From NCBI GenBank assembly GCA_026545225.1, contig CM048845.1:18073001-18137000 (forward strand): a stretch of 64,000 nucleotides of DNA, read 5' to 3'. The stretch comes from Cornus controversa. Taxonomy: Eukaryota > Streptophyta > Magnoliopsida > Cornales > Cornaceae. Position 1 is the stretch's first letter. Every line of letters starts with the position of its first letter. Both the position numbers and the translations under genes were made by a program. Below are positions 1 through 13,100 of this stretch, one piece after another. Below the pieces are notes generated by a model. It did no database searches and was not told where the DNA came from. It saw only the letters and a list, made by a program, of their open reading frames with translations.

Positions 1-309
1 TTGTGCAATCCAATGTTCAGATCAGAAGATATGGATATCAGAAGTGGGAGAGAGTGGTGCCATGCAGCTTTAAAGACGCGTTTCTGGTGAGCCCTTACTG
101 ACTGTGAAGGTTTGTGAGCATTATACCTGATATCAAAGATGTGGACCACAGGGTCAGCTGAACCAGATGTGATGTACATACCATCAGGAGACCATGCTTG
201 ATTTATTAGAGCGGACTGTGATTCGCTAGCATCTTGCTTCCAACCAAATGCATGGATTTCCGTTTGCCTCAACCTAATATCAAACAACCGAAGTTGCCTC
301 TCCGGGGTC
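1..309 (-). CDS. WD40 gene exon 7 (partial, cut by window edge)
   Basis: Acceptor TATGCAG precedes 309. It reads TPERQLRLFDIRLRQTEIHA, then INQAWSPDGMYITSGSADPV, and ends SSDLNIGLHK at the edge. The last blade is complete, so the stop codon is expected within a few codons outside the window. Confidence 0.9.
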
Positions 310-3300
310 CTGCATATAAGACATTTTTGCAAGAACGTCAGAGCAACCAAACAAAAGTGGAACAAGGAAGAATCCTGTAGATAAGACATCTTTTCTAGAA
401 CATTAGCAACGAAATGAAGATAGAACACAAGGAAATAACACAAGGAAATATGTTGCACCTACAAAGACGCACAAAATCTTTTTTGACCATAATTAATCAG
501 AATGAACAGTAACTACATCATATAGAACTTGACCCTTCCTTGAATGACCTCATCCAACCCTACAATCTTCTTTTTGAGTTAAAGATTAACCATGGATATT
601 GTCTTGAACTAGTAGCTTATATCCATATTTATACATAAGTCACGATATTCAATTGTCAACATATTTTTGAAATCCATCAACATTAACACAACGTCACAAA
701 AAATAGAGCTAAAACTACTCAATTGCTACCATATTTGTGAAACCTATCAATTTTAACACCAAACATCATCTTCATTGAATCAAGTCCAAAAGCTTTCATT
801 ACACAATAAATGGCCTCTATAGTAGATCTTCTGGGCATAAATCCAAATTGATTTCCAGACACTGGATTCATTTCTTAGTCTTAGTTCTATAACCTTTTCC
901 CATAATTTCATTGTATGACTCATTAATTTAACTCCTTGATAGTCACCACAATTTTGTAAATTGTCTTTATTTTTGTAATAGACACTATAGTACTTTTTCT
1001 CCATTCATTACGCATTGTTACTTCTTTAAGAATTTTATTAAATAAGTTTGTTAGCCACTCAATTCCTACTTTTCCTAGAGTTCTCCATGCCTCTATTGGT
1101 ATATTATTAGGTCCTACCAATTATTATCACTCATCTTTTTTATTGCATACTCTAATTCTCTTTTATTGATCCTATTTATCAATCATATGCATTGCTCATT
1201 ATGTGTAATTTCTTCCATAGAATACTCCTCATTTAATAGCTGTTGAAATCATTCTTTTTATCTATCCAATTTGTCACTCTCTCTAACTAATATTTTTTAT
1301 CCATATCCCTCATGCATCTAATTTGATCCATATTGATATCTCTAGTCAACCTCTCTCTACTTTTTGCCAACTAGTAAATATCTTTTTCACCTTATTTTAT
1401 ACCCAATTTTTCATACAAACTATTTAGCGCATTTCCTTTAGCTTTAACTACCACCTTCTTAGCTTCATTTCTTAATTTTCTATATTTCTCTAAGTCCTCT
1501 TGTTTTTTTACTCTTTTGCCATTCTTTAAAACTCTTCTTTTATTTCGAATTACTTGTTGAATTTCATCATTCCACCACCATGTTTCTTTCTTAATAAAAT
1601 TCTTCCTTTAGTCTCTCCCAAAGTCTCCCTTGCCACATTTCTAATATAGTCTACCATTTTTGCCCATAAATCATCTATATTGTCCTCCCAATTCCATTGC
1701 TTTTCTTGTAATATTTTTTTCTCTAAATGTTATCATTTTATCTCCTTTTAACCTCTTTCCATTTTATGTTTTGTTGTCCATTATTGCTTTTCAATATTTA
1801 AGTACTTTAATTGACAAGTCTAATATTAACAACCTATGTTGGCTTGTTAAACTTTCACCCACGATTACCTTACAGTTTTTACATGTGTTCCATTTTCTTC
1901 TTCTATATAAATAATAATCAATTTGTGTTCCATTTATACCATTTTTAAATGTTATATTAAATGTTCATCTCTTTTTTTTTAAAAAGTATTTGCTAACATT
2001 TTTAATCAATTTGTCTTCTGACTTCTACAATGTTATTTCTTATTACATTTGACACTAAAGTATCTAATACAATTTTTATACCTATTAACCTACCTCCTTG
2101 TCTTCTCACTTCTACAATGTTATTTCTTATACAATTGTCTACAACTATACCTACCCCATTTCTATGATTATCCTTGACACCTGAATAAAAAAGCTTGTCT
2201 CTTCTCTCCAATCTCCCTAGCCTTTTTTCCTTTCAATTTTGTTCCTTGTAAACAAACTATGTTATTTTCCTCCTCTTCAATGAATCCACAAGTTCTACAT
2301 CTAGAGATTCCCAAAATATCCTTTTCGTGTTCTCATCTAACGTTCCTTGTGGTGCATAGGCAGTTGTTATATTTAACACTAAATTATCTAACGCAATTTT
2401 TAAAACCATTAACCTATCTCCTTGTCTTCTCACTTCTACAATGTTATTTCTTATACAATTATTTACAACTATACCTACCCCATTTCTATGATTATCCTTG
2501 ACACCTAAATAAAAAAGCTTGTATCCTTCTCCAATCTCCCTAGCCTTTTTTCCTTTCCATTTTGTTTCTTGTAAACAAACTATGTTATTTTCCTCCTTTT
2601 CAATGAATCCAAAAGTTCATTACACTTGCCAGCTAATGTCCCTATATTCCATGTTGCCAATCTGATTTTATGTTTTTTATTACTATTCTTCCGAGAATTC
2701 ATAATAAAGATTTGACATAATTGTTGAAGGATTTAAACATTATCTCTAACAACTTAAGCTTTTAGAGTAGATGGTGGTTAACATAGTATCAGAGCAAGCA
2801 AGGAACCTTAGTTCAAACCTTACCATCTGATAATTAAATTTGAAACGCGTGTTGGACCAAAAGGAGGTCACATATGAAAGGGTGTGTTGAATGATTTAAA
2901 TAATAAAGTTACAACCGCTCTAACAACTTAAGTTTTTAGAGTAGATGTGGTTAACAATAATTTTCACGGTTGGCTGTCTAGCTAACACCAACCCACTTTT
3001 TGTAGTAGGATAATCAAATCCTAATTAACAATTTTTTTGACAAGTCAGATCCTAATTAACAACTATTTCATCTAAAAAGAAAACTTGAAATTTTCTTTTC
3101 TTTTAATCTCACTATTCACAAGCAACATACATAACTAGCTTTATATAACATATGAAATATCTATGGACTATCATAACAAAGTACACTAAATCAAATAAGG
3201 CATAAAAACAATCTAAATGAGAAACCAACATAGTACTCCAAGTTAAAGACAAATAATAATGCACACACAATCAAAGAAAAACCTATCTGGAAGAAGAATT

Positions 3301-4103
3301 CGTTATGTTCTTAAAAACGAAGAAAAATAATTATAACAATTTCTATACCCAACTCAAAGCAAGAAGAAATAACATACGCATCAAGGAATGCAAAAAATTA
3401 TGATCAAGTTGCTTCACCAGAATCAAGTCAAAGGGGAAACTAGATATGTATGCATCAACAAAATTTCCGCATAAGCAGTGCATAAACCTATATATATATA
3501 TATAGCACAAAAGTCCAAACAGATCATATATCAAACCTTCTCTATATATATTAATATATATGTATCTATAGAGGGAAAGAAAAACTTCTTGTCAGAACAT
3601 CAATTCAGTCTTTGAAGGATGAAATCCAGAGTTCTGAGGGAAAATCGCAGGAGATGGATGAATTTGTCGGCTATCGTGTTTACAAGTGTCTTGATTTGTC
3701 TTCAGTTGTTGCGCGATATCATTCTTCAATGCATATTAGAGAAAATGGGATTAGGGCACAATCGCGTAAGGGGAGAGAGAGAGAGAGATCGCCCACCGTT
3801 GATCACACAGAATATGGAATGGTTTGGTGGTACAATGCTCTAGGGTTTCAAAGAAAAAGAGATATAAAGAAGGAAAAAGGGTAATTACGCAAGATTGATA
3901 ATCGTTGGCGGGATGTAAGTGAACGAGAAGTTCACCTTCTTCGGGGCAAGTGGAAGTTTGCGCTTGGAGCGAGTGGAAGATCGCCAGTGGGATGGGAAAT
4001 CACGGTGGTTACACGAGACTGCGGGTAGTAGAATAGAATTACTATATAAATACAAAACTATGTTAAGTCTAAATCCTCTTCAAACCCTATGCGTGTATGT
4101 GTG

Positions 4104-4134
<31 letters not shown>

Positions 4135-7100
4135 TTTTAGAGAGAGAACAAGCAAGAAGATCAAGAATCTGTCTTCTCACTTATTTCTTTGTAAGTGGAG
4201 TCAAAGTGAGAGAGAGTTGTTTCTTTATAAGTGGAAACAAAGAAAGAGGTTGAACCTTAATCACTTTAATATGTTCAATAGTCTACTTATCTATATGCTT
4301 TATAACTTCTCTAAAAATGTAAACCAAATGCTTCAGTTTATGATTTAGTCTCAATTTGAATGCCATTTATTTGACAATCCAATTCATTTTTAACAGCCAT
4401 GACAGCCACACCTTCCACAGCATGTTAAATCAGTTCAACGATACACTTTGCCCTATAATCAGAATTATTTGAAGCCTTAGTGGATAAGAGAACATATTCT
4501 TCTTCCATAAACCAACAACTGACTAATTTAATGACTCCAGTGAGGCAATCATCAACTATACCTGGGATACAGAAACATGCTAAAATTGTTGTTTATAATA
4601 ACCAAAGCTTTCTATAGTAGGGTCAAACAAGCATCATTCTTTGAGAGAGATTTCAAGGTTTCAACTGTCTGAATTATATTAAGTCGCTGCATGAGTACAA
4701 ATAAGTAAAGCCTTATCTGCACATTGGTAGAGAATTTTCTTTAGGTCCTCATCCCAGATTTAATATTTCCCACTGCAATTGCAGCACACCAACATGGAAA
4801 AAGTCCAGTGATCCTTAAAGGAATAATAGTTGATGGACAAACATGAAGGCATCTTGATGAACCAAAATAGTGCAACAGTACAGCATACAAGTACTAGCAA
4901 AGAGGAAAACATAACAAAAAGAAAAATTAGTACGGGAGCACTAATGAAGCATCCTAACAAGAATAGTATAGGTGACAAGAAGATCCTGACAGTAGCCTTT
5001 ACATGTTGCTTACCCAGTTTGAACCATAAATAGATTGAAATCGCATGGATTAGGTAAAACGCTCATGCATTTGCTTTCTATTTGATGCTTGTAGTCTGCT
5101 CTTCCTGTCAGTAAATCAAACCCAATAATTCTCTTGTCTGCACCGACAGACAATACAACCTGCTTTTGCTGCATCCCAGCAACTCCCATTACGGCTGATG
5201 AATGCATACTCCTATGCAATGCCTTAGGTTTCCATAAGTTCTCCCCATCTTTCTCAGTCCAAAGTACTACAGCATGATCACTGCCACCAGTAACGAAACA
5301 GACATTGTCCCATGGCATGAAAACTACGTTGTTGATAATGCCCTTAACATGAGGCTTCTCTTCTAGGAAGCTTACACGCGCTCTCTGTTGAATCACAACA
5401 TACAAAATCAAAACTGACCAATACTTTTTACTGTGGATAAATTTATGCTTGTTTTATGTTCTTTGTCGGTAAATGGATGGGTGGATGCAAGATATTCCAA
5501 TTTCTAGCAACTTCAATAGGATGGTTTTTTACAAAAGAGGCTCTTTGCTTATAGAAACCTTTTTGAACACTACACATCTTTAACACAAAGTATAATTAAT
5601 AACATGGGAAAAACGAACAAAGCAAATGACTACATCAAGTAATTTGTTCTGCCTTTTATATTATCAAATTGAATGATTTGTGTCAACTAGAGACAAAATA
5701 CAGCCACAGCTCCTTTTATTTTGCATAACATCACATGAAGAAGTAACTTGCATGCACATATATAGACACACACACACGCACAAAAAAAACTTGAAACTAA
5801 AAAGAAAGGACGAGGAAGAAGCAGCAGACATTCTATCTGAGATAAGATTTACACCCATTCAATGTCGGTATTGTTCTATATGTCATGAATAAACATTCTT
5901 TGGATCTCACAAGATTATCAAGTTCTATTCTCATGACACTATATACAAACACATATGTATAATATAAAAGTTCTATGAAGGCATTCCTGATGATACAAGA
6001 TGCAACACAACTAATGAACAGAACTTGGCATGCTAACAGTCACAATAATATATTCATATAAATGTGGCAAGTAAACCAATTCTTCAATCATGATCATTAC
6101 AAAGAGAGACGAATTTCAAATGGGATGAGTATTAATATCCAATCTAAACAATATTTGACACTCATGAAAGGAAGACGAGTTTCGAATGGGAATGAGTACT
6201 AGACGAATTTCAAATGGGATGAGTATTAATATCCAATCTAAACGATATTTGACACGCATGAAAGGAAGACGAGTTTCAAATGGGAATGAGTACTGACATC
6301 CAATCTACATGATATTTGGCATGCATGAAGGATGTGGGAGGGGTATATAATCCGACAATGAACTTGGTCGATAAGTGAATCCAACAAATATTACATTAGC
6401 AAGTTCTACTCTCCTATTTCTATATAAATATGCATATACAAAAAGTCTATATGAAGTATGACACTGATTGATAATTACCAATGCAACACAGAAAAATAGA
6501 CAGCACTGACCTAGTCCTGAACACATTTACTTGTACATTATATGTGTGTGTGTGTAAGTGTGTTGTAAGTGGAAGAAGCAAATGAACTTCCAGTGAAAAA
6601 GTTCTTGACCATCTTACCTGTTGTGTTTTATTCAGATTTACAACAGCAATCTGAGAGTCTCCACTATCAGCACTGTATACAGCAAGTAGGGTATTTCCAT
6701 CTGGGTGCCATGCTATATCTTCTGGCCATCTTCTCTGCTTTGGGGATACACAATCAGTAGCACTAAGTAGACTGGCACTTGATCTGCAATTTCAAAACAA
6801 TAAGCATATGCACCAAATTCTTGAATCACAAAGCAGAGAAACCGACTGAATTTTTAAAAATACATACAACAGAATTAGAGCTTTTGTCCTTTTTATCACC
6901 TCCAAAAAGCTAATGCTATAGGTTTGTCACTCGGAGAACTCTGCTAATGTTTAGCTTAAATTGTATTATACGCTATAATGTGCAAATATTGAGAGTAAAT
7001 CACAAGATAGATCTGTCAAGAATGATTTTGCATACATTCTTGAGAAGTTAGGGAGTAACACTTGCTAGATCAAGATGAGAGAATTAATTTAGGCTTAGAG

Positions 7101-10100
7101 GCCATTGTTTGGTGCAGCAGTTAAAACTCAGCCTTTTAAGCATCATAGCACGAATTTGAGTAAGAAAAAATTCACTTTGTGCAAATAATGACAAATGTTA
7201 AAATTGTAAACAGTCTACTCCTCCCAACACATTTGACTAAAAGGACTCGATACTAGGTAATGTCTTTTTTGACCATATGTAACAACACGAATAACTACAC
7301 TTGTGAGGAGCAACTTGATTCAACTTCGAAATGCTGCAAAGACGAGGTAAATGCCAAAATACAGGTATCAATATAGGAAAAGCAATGTAGTCTTATACAT
7401 AGAATTTCTTAAAAAATGTTAAATAAAAAGAGAGAATCCGCTGTTATATGAAGTGGTTGGAGTTATCATCTCTATCCCAATACTAGTTTGAACGACAGGT
7501 TAATTAGTGATAATTGGTGAAGCATTTAATGCTCTACTGAATAATATCATACTTTTGCCTTAGAGAGATTTTTATGGCCGTGTTTTTATTTTGCACTTTA
7601 ACTGGTTAATTCTACAATGTCAACTGCTCATTGTGGCCAACCTGTTTGCATATACATGCTGCTCTGTAAAGCTGGGATGTACATTTTTCACTTTGTCAGG
7701 TTAAACAATTCAATATATTGTGTTTTCCAGGTCGTTTATATTCTCATTCAAACAGGGTTTTAAGCTATGTACATGGGCTCTTCTAAATTAAGTGAAGTAC
7801 CCGTGTTATACATAATACTCGGACATGAGAATGGAATGTTTGTCCATCAGTTTTAGTTGGACACACACCTAAAACACATATCCAATAATTTAATTTCATT
7901 ATATTATTGCTTCAAAACAAGTGAAAGGAATATATTGAATATTATGCTAAAGACATTATTTTACTCTAGAATATAAAATAAAAATATTGGATGATATGAA
8001 TAGTTAGTAGTTTCCTTGTATCTTCTGTTTAGAGATTTGACACTTCTGATGCCCATACTACGTACAAGCACCCGATAAACTCGTCCGAGTACATGAAACA
8101 TAGGTTTTAAGTAACATTAACATCCATGGCAACAGTAATAGTCATGGTGTTATGGAGGATGGGAGTAATGAGGGTATAAGGGTCGTGCCTTGAGTTGTTT
8201 TTTCCATAACACATGTTTAATCCTTGAGCTCATAACTTGAGTTTTTAATGAATTCTTTTGAATTATAAAGAAGGCTTAATATGGGTAATGAGATTTACAT
8301 TGAATTTTAAGTTGTTGCTAGAAATAAAATCTTATTAAGTTCTACCTCTTACTACTTCTATGACCACAAATGCACTAAAGCATGAAAAATAAAAAAGTTA
8401 TCGAAGAAACTATGTTCAAACAATGGAAAAAGGACGCAACTGAGAATTGAAATTTCTAGTAAACCCGTACTAATAGTTTAGTAGTTTAGATACTCTATAG
8501 TTTATACTACATAACCTTTTTTTTTTATAAGTAATATTGTATTAGAAAGCGATCAAAAGGGATTGCATCCCACAAAAACAACAAGGACCAAAAGGGGCCC
8601 TCAGCCTCTCAATATATCTAAAAAATCAACTCTCTCTCCCATGGAATTACAATTTCTCCCAGAAACCCAACAAAAAAGAGAACTAATGATCGAGAATTTC
8701 AGCGCCTCAATAGGAGTCTCCTCCCCATCGAATGACCTCCTATTCCGTTCCCTCCACAAGCACCACCAAACACTCAGAGGCACTACCCTCCAAATGTCAC
8801 GAGCTTGGGGGCCCACTGTACATCCTCTCCAAGCCTCAACCACACTTATCAAAGTCTGGGGCATGACCCACTCGACTCCGAATAGAGCCAAAAACAAACC
8901 CCAACTGTCCCCAGTCACCGAGCAATGCAACAAGAGATGATCGACCGACTCTTCATCCCTCTTATACATTAAAATTGTTATTTAGTAGTAAATAATGACT
9001 AAATTTTGTTTAGTTAATAACTTGGATTTATTGCTTAATCGTGTATTTAGTACTAAAAAGAGATACTTCAAACATCATCTAAATTTGGAAAAGAATTAAA
9101 TCAGATTTAAATTAAAAAAGAAAATTTGATAAATTATATGAATTTAGAAAAATATGAAGTACTTCAACATCATCTAAATTTTGACAAAAATAGAACAACC
9201 TTAATTGACAGCTTAAAAGTACAAGACAACAAAAAGATACAAAGGTTTCTTTTATATAAATTATTAGGTTCTTTTATGTATAAATAATTTATCCCTTGAT
9301 GGAAAATTCCAAAAAGTATAGAAAAACCAAAAAGAAAAATAAAGTTTAAAAGGTACTAATTCAATGAAATTTCAAAGCTCTTTTAAGATCTAAACTTAAA
9401 TCCTGTGTATGGAAGATTTCAGAGAGTATATCTACATTTTTTTGAAGTGTTTTAGGGTAGCAAAAAAACATATTCTTTGGGAAGGGCGGGAAAGAGGAGG
9501 GAGGGGGGGGAATGGGGAGAGAGAGAGAAGGTGTGATTTCAGATTCATGGTCTGACTTGACATTTAAGGTGCTGTCACAGGCACTTGGGGAAACCTTTAC
9601 ATAACGATCCTTACACATGGTAACAACTAACGATGAACCATTACTTAAACCATGTATTCTATGGATAATATTTTGTGGATCTTCCCTGCAAGGACAAGAA
9701 GTCCTACGATATGTGTATTCGGGTACAGTAGGCTTACAAGAAGCACTGCATGAAATTTTATAAAGGAATATGAAATTGCTAAGGCATAGTTAATGATTTA
9801 ATGGTCTCTTTGTTTGCTCAAAATAATCAGTCTCCCTACACTAGATAAAGTTGTGTGCAGCATGACAAATTTGTATCTGTCTTTTTTTTTTACAAATCTG
9901 AACCTCTAAAAATATTAACTTTATTAAAATTGTTTCCACTAGAAAACATATTTTTAGTTCTTTAGAACATTGACTACAGAATTTGGAATTTACTTCTGTT
10001 AGATAGAAAGAACCAAGTCAAAGAAAACATATTATTTGATTTTGCTCCAACACATTCATCATAAAATTCTGAAAAATTATAATCCAGTAGGTGGTTCCTT

Positions 10101-13100
10101 CACAGTTATGCCACTATAATACTTACTAATCATTATTTGCTGGCATAGATAAAGGATTGGACCAACACCAAGAAGCATGTTGCATATGCTGTGAGCTATG
10201 ACCATATTTATTAAATGAACTACTCAAATAAATTCTTTTAAATGAAACATAAGAATAACCACTTTATTTTCTTAGGGCATTACCTATTATATTCACAGTC
10301 CACTGGACTGAGTATATCTCTATCAAAGTGCATAGTACAACAATAAACTGAACTGTACGACACAATGCCTTATCACTTCTCTTTTCAATAACATTTGACA
10401 ACATTTCACATAAAAATAAATACTTGGTAAATGCATAAAGACAAGGACAAGATCATAATTATACCCTCTGGCCTGAATTTGCCACAAGTTGACAACTCCA
10501 TCCAAAGCGCTGCAAGATATTACAGAAAACTGCCAAAACTTAGATCCCGAAAGAGTAATATGAAACTCATTTAAGTTAATTGTAAACTTGAGCTGCTGAG
10601 GTTGTTATAAAAGATATATTCTTTTCTTAAAAAATGAAGCAGTAAAATATGTGATAAGTACAATGCTCATAAACCATGGTTTCAGCACAATATAACATTT
10701 TTATGGAAAGCAAAATTTATCGTAATTAAAGCTTAAATTAATTGTGCTGTTTTGGTCCCATCAGTAATAAGCACAGCTTTTTCTCCAGGACTCACAAGTG
10801 GGTCAGCTATTATTGGTTGTGGAAGACGAATAAGGAGTTCAAAGCTCCAAGGAAGAGTTGAATCGAAATTCAGTATGACATCCACCAGACTTCACTATAA
10901 GAACCATAGCACTAAAGCAATATAAGCTTTTTTTTTACTTACTTTCTTTTTCCTTTCTCTTCCCCCCTGTAAAACCAACCCTTTTCGACAAATGACTAGA
11001 AAAATTACCAAAACCACAATTTTATCCCAAAAGTAACCATAACTTAGAGAGAGACTTAGCTTTTATGATGCTTATCCAACACACAAGTGAGAACAAAATT
11101 TGTGTTTCTATAATATAGCACCAAGCAAAGTAGCTACGAATATCACTTGCTTAATATTAAGGCCATGATTTGAGGCACTGGATGTAAACCTCAGGAAGCA
11201 TGATTAATATAACACACACACACATATATATGCATATATAAGGCCATTCGCCCGTGCTGGTCCTACATATGCCGAACGTTGGGAAGACTTGAGACAGACC
11301 TTAACCTTCAGTAAAGCTGCTGCTCTCAAGCTCGAATCTGCATCTGCAGGTTTTACCACAATGGCCCCTATGGATCACTGGGTATCTATTCTACAAGACA
11401 CACTGCAAAGCCAAGGTGCATGGAATCACATACACAGGAAAACCACAATAAGCTAGCAGGCTAGCACTCTACCTCATGCTGCACTAGTCCCCAGTGCTTT
11501 ACAGCCCTTCTCTCTTACATCGTGTATCACGTGAGGCAGTCCCCTTAATTAAGATTTATAAGTTCCATGATGCAGCAAATCCTGTTAAGGGAGGCCTCTC
11601 TCAGGCAATTAATATTGTTTTTTGTGCCTTAAAAACCTATGGAGAGAGTATTTAAGAGTTTGCAAAGGGAATGGTAACTGGTAAGGATTTGGACTATATT
11701 TAGGCAAGAAAAGAGAGAGTTTAGGAACTATTATGGGTACTGTGTATCATACCTATAAACAGTAACCTTTAAATTTTGGATTCTTTTATGTGCTAGGAAT
11801 GAATGATTTGAGGAAGGTAGTTTGGGCTTGTGAAACAGGATTTTAAGGGTAAAAAGAGACTAAAAATAGATATACCCAGCACTAGATTTAAAAAGGATAT
11901 AAATTAAATAAAAGATGATGAAGAATAAACTCTAGGACCTATAACAAAAAAGGGTAAATATCACCAACTTTCTCGGAGGTCAGGCGAAATTTACACACAT
12001 GTCAAGTTTGGTAAAAATACACCGACTTCCCCTATAGAGTTTGTTTGATGTTGGCAATGAAACACACATATTACCTCAAAAATATTATGCCGTTCTCATT
12101 CTCTTTCCACTGCCAACAATTCCACTCCCATAATCATCTACAGCCACCACCACCTTTCCCATCTGCTTCATCTTATTCTCCCATGTTAGTTTCTCGTTGG
12201 CCTTCTTTTATCCATCTTCTCTCTCCTCTCCTACCCAAACTGGCCGCTACCACCACTAGCAAAGAAGATCAAGTCGAAGAAATTATCACCAGACAGCTGG
12301 TAGATCACTTGACCTTTGGTTACCAACAACTTCAATACTTCTGTTAGCAAATTTCAATTTCCAAAACACCAATCTATTTCGAAGCAAACATGCAAGTCCT
12401 TTGTTTGATCACATCGCAGCCTAATCACTATAGCATAGCAGTGTTCCTAGACCCCTATTCCAATCACAAACCTCGGTTCGTAATCGTCGATCAGTTCTTC
12501 ACACCTTCATTGCAACAGTAGCATCGAATCTGGTCATAGAGGCTTCCATTCAAGTCAAAATCCTCAATTAAGTTGGACATACAAGTTGTCGCAGATCATT
12601 TGCAAACAGTCGCAGCAGTTATTGGGTCAAAGCCTTCGCATTGCACTGTAGCAGTCCATCACACAGTCCTTTTGATCTTTCATAAGCCATTGCAGCTATC
12701 GCAGCCCCTTGCAACCATTCTTGAATTATTTTAAATATGGCCAATGATAATACAGACTCTCTTCAGCCTATTAGTGTGAGGTTGACCAGTGACAATTATG
12801 CCTATTAGGCATATGTGATGAAGAACTTCTTGTTAGGTAAGAATATGTGGGGTTATATTACTAGAGTTCTAACAGTCCCAGCAAATAATAAGGCAGAAAA
12901 TTATGTTGAACTGCTGTCCAATTAGGAAGTGAATAATGCCAAGATTGTTACTTGAATAAATAATTAGGCAGATCAGTCTATTGGTGTGTGCATTTGGCTA
13001 AGTTCTACACAAATAAAGAAATTCCTTATTATTTGTCCAAGTTATATGTGCAATCCAACTTTGTTAAACTATATCATTAAAATATGAAATTTGGGTTGCT

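Larger units (their letters stand above)
310..5013 (-). other. Intron 6 of the WD40 gene (4.7 kb, transposon-loaded)
   Basis: It contains a decayed LINE (about 770-2695), a TRIM (2722-2956), TA and GA microsatellites (3489-3504, about 4107-4135), and a GC-richer block at 3600-4260 with no recognisable protein. Nothing else is recognisable between 4260 and 5013. Confidence 0.7.

Noticed and set aside
8563-8940. 125-codon plus-strand frame
   Set aside because: Antisense shadow of the LINE zinc-binding domain, which has clear family motifs on the minus strand.
11230-11560. Possible tRNA-derived SINE
   Set aside because: One B-box-like agctcgaatc but no correctly spaced A box and no terminal duplications.
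12045-12347. 100-codon plus-strand frame in intron 3
   Set aside because: His/Pro/Ser-rich text with no domain, splice context or homologue that I recognise.
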